Assembly (NCBI GenBank): GCA_013350335.1
Contig: CM023541.1
Location: 35,642,739-35,706,738, forward strand
Reading direction: 5' to 3'
DNA from: Chimonanthus salicifolius
Lineage: Eukaryota > Streptophyta > Magnoliopsida > Laurales > Calycanthaceae
DNA length: 64,000 nt
This document shows positions 57,582 to 64,000 of the stretch, piece after piece. Each line of letters opens with the position of its first letter. Position 1 is the stretch's first letter. The notes under the pieces are model-generated. The model was not told the origin of the DNA, made no database searches, and worked only from the letters and a program-made list of their open reading frames with translations. The translations under genes were made by a program, and so were the position numbers.

Positions 57582-57781
57582 AACAATGGACTCAACATGG
57601 GGTAGTTGAACTGGTAATTTCTCGCTTTAAGAAGCGAGATGTTGCGAGTTCAAGTCCCCATAGCGTTAACCGGTGGCTATCCTGTGTGGGTGCGGGATGT
57701 CATTCGAATGAGGGGTTTAGGAGAACTAACCTAATCTCAAGAGTTTCAATGAGATTTTCCTCCTTCGTACTAAAAAAAACT
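57582..57781 (+). mobile_element. SINE, family B
   Basis: A-box TAGTTGAACTGG and B-box-like GCGAGTTCAAGTCCCC, then GGTGGCTATCCTGTG.GGG, GGGATGTCATTCG, TTCCTCCTTCGT and an A tail. Likely target duplication AAATGCCAT (57573-57581) and AAATGCAAT (57782-57790), 8 of 9. Sister of 51553-51722. Confidence 0.82.
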
Positions 57782-58010
57782 AAATGCAATCAGGGAGATG
57801 GGCCTGAATAAGAAGTAGAAATTCGTAGTTGGAACCACAGCTGCAAGTAAGTGGGAGCAAGGCCAATGCGAGACTTGAACAATTTCAGATAATAGCAACT
57901 TATTGAAAGCAGATAAGGCAACAACAACAAAAATTTATGAAACAAGCAAACAATTCTTGAAGCTATCCAAAAGCAGATGAAGGACATAATGGCTTGGAAC
58001 CAATCTCAAT

Positions 58011-58341
58011 CAGGTGTCAAAATTCGGTCCGACAATATCGGCCGCAATATCGGCCGATAAGTTTCTCTCTCCTCCGACATCTGTCTTTCCTCCGATATTC
58101 AAAACCGTGAAAAACCGTATAAAACCGTCAAAACACCGTATCGATTTTTTTTTTTAAATCAAATAAATTTTAAATACCGATTTTTATACATATCGGCCGA
58201 TATGGTGACCGATATTCTGGACCGAATATCGGTCATATCGGCCGATAACCTTTTTGACTGGCCGATACGATATCGTTCGGCCTTGAAAAACTGATGCATA
58301 TCAGCCGATACAATATGTATCGGCCGATATTTCGACCCCTG
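58011..58341. mobile_element. hAT MITE, TATCGGCC family, 331 bp
   Basis: The ends are CAGGTGTCAAAATTCGG and, reversed, CAGGGGTCGAAATATCGG. The exact 8-bp target duplication ATCTCAAT is at 58003-58010 and 58342-58349. The body holds at least eight ATCGGCCGATA-type palindromes and a poly-T core. Best-preserved copy in the window. Confidence 0.93.
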
Positions 58342-58734
58342 ATCTCAATATCCACCAAAATCTAAATCTCCTTCTCAACCTTCTGAGAAACAGGCATGAA
58401 CATGGGGATGGTGGTAGAAGACATCATTTCGAAGATGACAATAGATCCTTGGCATCAAACTTGAAAAGTCGCCGGTGAAGGAATTGTTGTCCTATGTCGC
58501 CTATGGCCAAGCCCAGCCCTAGCCTTAGGCGAACTAGGCCGCTGCCTAGGGCCCCCAAGTCGGGTTCAATTTTTAAGTTTGTGCACCTTCTTTTATGTTA
58601 TAATTTTATTTTAATATTTATTTTATTCACAAGTGGATTTGTGTCGCATTGGTAGTGAGGAGGTTGCGGCTTTAAATCTTAACGGAGTACACTTCTTCAA
58701 TATTTATACTTAATTTTTACTTTAATTAAAATAA

Positions 58735-58975
58735 CTTTACTTTTTACAATTTCTTATATATTTAGACATAATTTAATTTTTTTCTTTAAGTAAAAGAACT
58801 TAACTTTTTGCAATTTCTTATAAATTTATTCATAATTTTTCTTTAAATAAAATAACTTGGGGAGTATCCATGTTGTTAAACTTTTTACAATTTCTTATAA
58901 ATTTAGACATAATTTTTTTTAAGTAAAATAATAGACATAATTTTTTTTAAGTAAAATAACTTGGGAAGTATTTAA
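58735..58975. repeat. AT-rich tandem repeats inside the hAT remnant
   Basis: TTTTTACAATTTCTTATA recurs at about 58743, 58808 and 58884, followed by ATTTAGACATAATT and TTTAAGTAAAATAA. An additional short duplication of AATAGACATAATTTTTTTT lies near 58930. Confidence 0.75.
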
Positions 58976-59398
58976 AATCAACTTGAAAAGGCTTGACAAG
59001 ACTCGTTAACTCGCTTGATTCGAATTCCTATCGAGTTTAATCAACTCAGATTGATTTGGCCAATTTTTTTTACAAATTTTAAATCTATAATTCTAATAAA
59101 ATGAATTAAACACAATGATAAAAAAGCATTTATCCTATAGTTTTATTTTTCTTTTAAAAGTTAAGAATTGAGATGATTAATTGACTCTATTATAAGATTA
59201 AAATGATTATATAAAGGTTAAATTTTAAATAATCATTATTCTTATCATTTTTTTCAGAAATTTTAATAAAAGTGTGAACTAAATAAGTCCCTAAATGAGG
59301 AAACTTAGTGTTCACTATAATATAGATAGTTTAATGAAAAGAAAATAGATTTAAATTTGAATGATTATTTTGTGCTTTATAGTTTATAATTGAGTGAT

Positions 59399-59556
59399 AA
59401 TTTTTTAACATAATTTTATTTTATAAGTTGTTTTAAATGCATTATATACTTTAGCATTTCAACTTCTCTTTTTAAACAATTTTTTAACATAAATTTATTT
59501 TATTAGTTGTTTTAAATGCGTTATATACTTAAGCATTTCAACTTCTCTTTTTAAAT
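59399..59556. repeat. 79-bp tandem duplication inside the hAT remnant
   Basis: AATTTTTTAACATAA..TTTAAATGC.TTATATACTT.AGCATTTCAACTTCTCTTTTTAAA occurs twice, starting at 59399 and 59478. Confidence 0.85.
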
Positions 59557-59592
59557 GCAATAAAATAGTAATAAAAAATAAAAAAATCAGCA

Positions 59593-59745
59593 TGTATACA
59601 CAAGTGGAAATTAAATTTGTCAGAAGAAAGATTGAATAGATTAACTATCTTATCTATTGAGAAAGATATGTTAAAAAATCTTGAATATAATAATTTAATT
59701 AGTAATTTTGCATCTCAAAATCCGAGAAGAATAAATTTTAAATAA
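59593..59745 (+). pseudogene. hAT transposase C-terminal dimerisation fragment
   Basis: The frame ending at the TAA at 59743-59745 reads SEERLNRLTILSIEKDMLKN and then LEYNNLISNFASQNPRRINF. This is the C-terminus of plant zinc-finger-MYM/TTF-type hAT transposases (ERLN.LA.LSIE...L..LDY..LI..FAS.KARK..F), part of the hAT dimerisation region. Upstream codons KWKLNL extend it. The zinc finger and catalytic core are missing. Confidence 0.8.
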
Positions 59746-59892
59746 TATTTTGTTATAAATTTTATTATGATGTTTTATTTAGATGTTTCACACTCTGTAA
59801 AAAAAATGTATAATTTTATTTTTCGTTAGTGTATAAAAGGCCCATCTTAAACATTCACCTAGGGCCCCTGAAATCTCAGGGCAGACCTTGAT

Positions 59893-60038
59893 CCTGTTTA
59901 TAAGTAGCGTCCTTCCTTCTCTCAACATGAGGTATTTTGGAGTGTGCATATATGAGCGTAAATCTCAAAGCAAAACCGTGAGAGCATGTGTGAGTCCAAA
60001 GCAAACAATATCATGCTAGATACGACAAGGTCGTTATA
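59893..60038 (+). repeat. LTR fragment related to the TRIM family
   Basis: TTTATAAGTAGCGTCCTTCC, then CAAAGCAAAACCGTGAGAG, then AAAGCAAACAATATCATGCT, then GGTCGTTATAA follow the order of the TRIM LTR at 9639 (ATATAAGTAGTAGCCTTCC, GACAATATTG, GGTCGTTACA). The 5' part is missing, probably cut by the adjoining hAT element. Confidence 0.5.
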
Positions 60039-60059
60039 AGAATATTCTTGACCCTATGA

Positions 60060-60440
60060 GAGTACAATCGCAATTGATCTATTCCACAGATTACAAAGAT
60101 TGAAATAGTGCGATAAATCAATTGTGGAGTATGCAAAAGAATTCAACCTTCTATCAACTCAACAATTTGATGGAAACGGAGGAGCAGGAGTGTAACTAGA
60201 TTCATTGATAGATTAAAGTCATCTCAATAGCAGTTGCAATGACTTCTTTCGACTTATTCGAGTTTCATATGCTTATAGAAAGACCGTTCAATTCGAGATG
60301 ATGAAAAAAAATTGGCAAGTAGATCTATTGTTTCCTCATCTAGATTTATCAGTTCTAGTCAGTATGCAGGAGATGGTGGTTTGGATAGATCATCCAAAGG
60401 GGAAGACAACAAAGTTCCTTCAACAGAGCCTTTGCAAATG
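60060..60440 (+). pseudogene. Possible gypsy-type Gag remnant
   Basis: Across two frames the + strand gives IVEYAKEFNLLSTQQFDGNG, RFIDRLKS and then a serine-rich SRSIVSSSRFISSSQYAGDG block. The order (EYA..FN.LS, RF..GL, serine-rich linker) resembles plant Gag C-terminal regions. It follows an LTR fragment, as Gag would. Frameshifts and stops make it dead. The match is weak and judged by eye. Confidence 0.4.
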
Positions 60441-61289
60441 AAGACTAAGGTATAACTATGGATGTCATGGAGTCTTCAGATGAGGGAGAATCAGATGTAA
60501 CTTCTTTTGAGAACAAGAGTCATCTGTCAAGAAAAATACAATGAGTCCAAGAATTTAGTAATAATCTCATCTTCAGAAGGTTCAACTAAATCACTTTCTT
60601 CTATGACATGTTGAAGCATCAAAGATTCACCTGTTGTAGGTATATCCAATCCTTCATCCAATATCTATACAATGGTTGGATGTTCAAGCAAGGAAGAATT
60701 GTCGGATGATAACAAATAAGTGGCCTACTATGGTAGTAACGGGTGACGGAGAATTAAGGTTCGATTTCGGAGGGGGAGCCCGAGAAACGGCTACCACATC
60801 CATTCTTTCTTTGCATTCTCATCATTCTAATTTATCCTTAGCATATGGGCTTAGGAAAAAGATAAATTTTGAGGCCCAAACACTAAAATTAAGGCCCTAG
60901 ACCTATGGATCTTGACCCAATTTAAAGTCCCAATTAGTTGATTTTCATCCATTTTTGCACCTTCCAAAATTATCATAGAAAATTGTTGGGCCAATGATAC
61001 AATTTCCTGTTCAAGATTTTCATCAACGATGTCCTCGTCATTAATTTAACAAATACTGACGGTATTTTCATTTTTATCGCGGTAATATCAGGAAAATACT
61101 GTTTTCCATTAATGTTGTAATTTTACCACTTCTTCCGTTAAAATACATATAAATCTTATCAAATCTAAACCACCACAAACCCATAAAATCATAGATCTGA
61201 CATATAATCCGAATTGGACTTATACAAAGAATTGAAACCGCTTATAAGAAGGCAAATAACCACATCAACACCAAGATACTCAATCATAT
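60441..61289. other. Intergenic; fragment of the TGTCACAAATATCG MITE
   Basis: At about 61050-61140, AACAAATACTGACGGTATTTTC and TTTTTATCGCGGTAATATC match the left 90 bp of copy 1 (391-480). No gene is seen in the rest. Confidence 0.45.
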
Positions 61290-61878
61290 ACTGTAAAACC
61301 TCTCTAGTGTAATATGGCCGGGACCAGAGTGCATATAATACATTAGATAGGTAATTTAATTAGAAGGTCTATACATTAATATACAATATTCCTTTCTAAA
61401 ACAACTCCCCAAACTCTCACCCATTGTAAAAGATTCATTTCGGCTGTAATTGTTTTATCTTTCTTCTCTTTCTGTCCCATCGGCCAGTGCTGCCTAAAAG
61501 CCAGATTGTCGCCGTTGAATCATCTTCGTCTACAACCCTCAGTCACCCACGCCTGCTGTCCAGATTTCTGCGAGTGTGACACCTGAAAGCCAGACTGTCG
61601 CCCATCGCCGCCATTGGATCCTCTCAAATTACTTTTCCGGAGTTTAGATGATATAGTTTGTACGGTCCTTAGTCACTTTTGCAATAATTTTATATTTTAA
61701 ATATATGTAATATTACTTTACAAATGGTTGGGACATTACAATTTTTATTCTGAATGTAGTGAGAGTTAAAGAGGTCTATTATATTTTGTATGGGACCCAG
61801 GTCGGGACCGACGGCTGATATTACTTTAGACATTTTATAGCTTTGTTGGAGAATAATATATTATAGAGGTTTTACTGT
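61290..61878. mobile_element. TIR element with ACAGTAAAACCTCT ends
   Basis: The left end ACTGTAAAACCTCTCTAGTGTAAT and the right end, reversed, ACAGTAAAACCTCTATAATATATT are inverted partners. The internal part has a less AT-rich core (61500-61630) with duplicated words (AAAGCCAGA.TGTCGCC) and, near the right end, GGGACC/GGTCGGGACCGACGG. The left copy also carries GGCCGGGACCAGAG. This terminus is common in plant MITEs of the ACAGTAAAACC type. No target duplication was identified. Confidence 0.6.
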
Positions 61879-62876
61879 ATGTAGCGAGTCCATCACATAA
61901 AAAACCCACAAAAGTATGACATCCATGCATATACTTATAATCTATTTTTAATAGTGAATAAAAAATAAATCACATACATTCCAACCCATTTCATCTAAAA
62001 TATAGAATGAAACGAAAATAAAAAAAAATTAAATCACATCCATTTCTTTATAAATATAGAATGATGGCCCACACAAAACACTCACATATATAGGCATGGA
62101 GCCATCCACATCTGAGCCTATGCACATGATTTAAGTTTGAAGTTTGCACATGTAACCAATACAAAAACATAACTGGTTTAATTGATCTAAATTTTTAAAA
62201 TTAAACTATTGATCTTGGGCCAACTTCTCCCGAGATAATCTTCTCACCTCCGGTTTGGTGTAAAAAACAAAAAAAAAAACTTGAGTTTTAAGACTAGAGA
62301 TTTTTATTGCTTTTGTAATTTTAAACTTTTATAATATTTAAAATTTTAATTAATAATGTAATTAAAGTGAGTTTTTATAGACCCATGTTTAAGCACTTGT
62401 ATACACACTGGCGAATAAATATAACCCATCTCACTCCACAACAAACTACTGATGGACAAAGCCTACCAGCTGCCTATAAAACGTGAGGGATCCATATGGA
62501 TCCTGAAAAATATTTGTAATAATGCCTTATCATTAATAATAGTTTTTCAGTCCTTGAGGAGATTGAAAATTTTCAGTTAATATTTTGATAATATCAACTA
62601 TATCGGCTGAAAATTGTAAACGGAACATATTGTTAAAATCAGCAAAAATGACTTACAATTCAACCAATATTTAATGAAATTTAACAAAATTATTTTCAAA
62701 ATATGACAAATTTTAGTCCCAATACAAGTTTTTCAAATAATATTAATATTCTCGATATAATGTTTCAAATTACACCGCGGCCAACAAACTTCAGCCAAAA
62801 TTTCACCTATCAATAACTAAAATGTAAATCATATTTTCATTCACTAATATCAAATCTTTACCTTTATATAAAAGAG
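61879..62876. other. Intergenic, no gene seen
   Basis: AT-rich. ATATCGGCTGAAAATTG (about 62596) recalls the GATATCGGCC repeats but has no ends. Confidence 0.4.
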
Positions 62877-62889
62877 GAGATGGAAATGA

Positions 62890-63061
62890 CCCAAAGAAAT
62901 TGGAATAATGCTTAGGACTTGCATCAAGAAGTGAGAGTTTGATTTCTATTCTATTTCAAATGATCACTCTTTGTAAAATTGTCTAGTGTGTGAGTAAAGA
63001 GACTTGTACATTATGTGAAGATTAGTTGAGCCTGCACACCTTCGTGATTAAAAAAAAAAAA
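62890..63061 (+). mobile_element. SINE, diverged family-A/B type
   Basis: The A-box half is decayed. GCATCAAGAAGTGAGAGTTTG corresponds to the CTCAAGAAGTGGGAGGTTGC segment of the other SINEs, and TTGTACATTATGTGAAGATTAG leads into CACCTTCGTGATT and a 13-A tail. The exact 13-bp target duplication GAGATGGAAATGA is at 62877-62889 and 63062-63074, so the limits are secure. Confidence 0.82.
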
Positions 63062-63074
63062 GAGATGGAAATGA

Positions 63075-64000
63075 TGTCCATAACAAATGGAGGTGGAAAA
63101 GAAGGTATGGAGGTGAAAAATAAGTGGATCATTTTTCACGAAATGAATTGCCATATGTGGTGTTGGCACCACTGGAAATGGAAGAGTCCTCGGAGGGATT
63201 TTTTTTTTTTTTTTGAAAAACTTAGTATTGTTTTCTCACATTTGAAATCATTTCTCACGAGAAAAATAAATAGACACACCCTTAAAAACTGTTTACATTC
63301 TTATGAAAGTGACCCTTACGTTTTCCATGGAAATGCCTCAAAGAAACTGATTTACACACTCCTTTGACCTTTCCACCTTTAGAGGTTGTTTGCTACCTTT
63401 CCACATTTTGAAAGTTCTGGACATGTTGTATTTTTTTTAAGGAATCTATTTCCCATCAGGGAGAAGGAAGAAATAGAAGAAATATATCGGAAAAAAAATA
63501 AAGAGATTTACTTCTCTCATCAAAACAATGCTTCATTCATATTCAATGAAAATAAAAATTTAAATATAAACAGCAAAAACGTCGAATTTTCACAACTCAA
63601 CATGAGGTCTGACTTCAGAACACTCCTTTCTCCCAGATTTCTACAGATTCACCGTCCTATCCCCAACTCACAAGGGGAAATGGATTTACAGATATGACTG
63701 GCAATGTAGAACACAAACCCATTTCTTTTCAGCATTCCTTTGGAATTTAGGGAAGCACAATGTAGAAACATTGAAGAACACATTTACACCATGACAACAG
63801 ATCCAGAAACTTGGATTTACAACCACAAATTAGTATGAGACTAGTGCGTTAGCAAGCTCTTATTCTGTGATCATTTACAAGTGCCACACTGTCCTTCCAG
63901 AATAATAACTCAAGAAAGGAGATTTGGGCAAAGAATCATGGTGAGATAATATTACATGTATGTGAACAAGCCTTCCCCTTTCCACTTTCCCCTTTTTACA
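63075..64000 (-). other. Possible 3' UTR of a minus-strand gene beyond the window
   Basis: From about 63530 to the right edge the sequence is more complex and less repetitive. On the minus strand it ends with TTTTTATTTTCATTGAATAT-type AU-rich sequence, as in plant 3' ends. No coding exon is visible. The 103-codon + strand frame at 63386-63697 has no family motif and is not called. Confidence 0.3.

Larger units (their letters stand above)
58508..59890 (+). mobile_element. hAT transposon remnant (TTF/zinc-finger-MYM type)
   Basis: The right end CAGGGCAGACCTTG is close to the palindromic CAGGGCCGGCCCTG end of this plant hAT group, preceded by CCTAGGGCCCC. The left end is similar but decayed (CAAGCCCAGCCCTAG, then CCTAGGGCCCCC). 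Between them only the last transposase exon is readable (59593-59745). The interior is expanded by AT-rich tandem repeats. Total about 1.4 kb. No target duplication remains. Confidence 0.7.

Noticed and set aside
58620..58690. tRNA-like words (GTGTCGCATTGGTAGTGAGGAG)
   Set aside because: No matching B box, stem pairing or A tail; it lies inside the hAT remnant.
63386..63697. 103-codon open frame near the right edge
   Set aside because: Low-complexity Lys/Asn/Ile-rich composition and no motif; more likely non-coding, perhaps a 3' UTR on the other strand.

Overview
This is nuclear DNA of a flowering plant. The evidence is one intron-rich gene of a plant-specific short-chain dehydrogenase family and a background made almost entirely of plant transposon debris: Ty1/copia and Ty3/gypsy remnants with initiator-tRNA-Met primer sites, TRIMs, hAT, Tourist-like and Stowaway MITEs, tRNA-derived SINEs and one LINE tail. 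The DNA is AT-rich and gene-poor. The clade cannot be fixed from sequence alone; a magnoliid or other early-branching angiosperm is only an impression.

The only convincing intact gene lies at 43199-52470 on the + strand. Eight exons with GT..AG introns join in phase into a 319-residue short-chain dehydrogenase of the TIC32 / retinol-dehydrogenase-like group. All SDR motifs are present (TGGASGIG, NNAG, NLSS, YGQSK). Intron 1 (5.6 kb) holds a 925-bp MITE and LTR-like DNA; intron 7 holds a SINE and a 40-bp duplication of the last 3' splice site.

Left part (1-21.9 kb): MITEs of several superfamilies with readable target-site duplications (TSDs), two TRIMs (9639-10094 and about 11351-11885), a non-autonomous copia-type LTR element (12750-17930, minus strand, TSD CTATC) split in one LTR by a 2.3-kb insert, a decayed copia integrase/RT piece (18554-18800), and a 317-bp tandem array grown from the end of a MITE.

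Middle (21.9-42.4 kb): nested insertions. A local tandem repeat is interrupted by a solo LTR (22240-27706), itself interrupted by a gag-only gypsy-type element (22751-25936). Further right are minisatellites, a LINE tail, SINEs, two copies of one hAT MITE in opposite orientation, and a 3.2-kb solo LTR (36360-39580) sitting in a compound microsatellite.

Right part (52.5-64 kb): SINEs, a third TRIM (54237-54944) whose primer-binding site is split by an hAT MITE, further copies of that TATCGGCC-rich MITE family, a larger hAT remnant with a readable C-terminal dimerisation segment (58508-59890), and a possible 3' UTR of a minus-strand gene at the right edge. No rRNA, functional tRNA, CRISPR array or organelle DNA was recognised. 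All boundaries come from reading the sequence; no alignment or database search was run.
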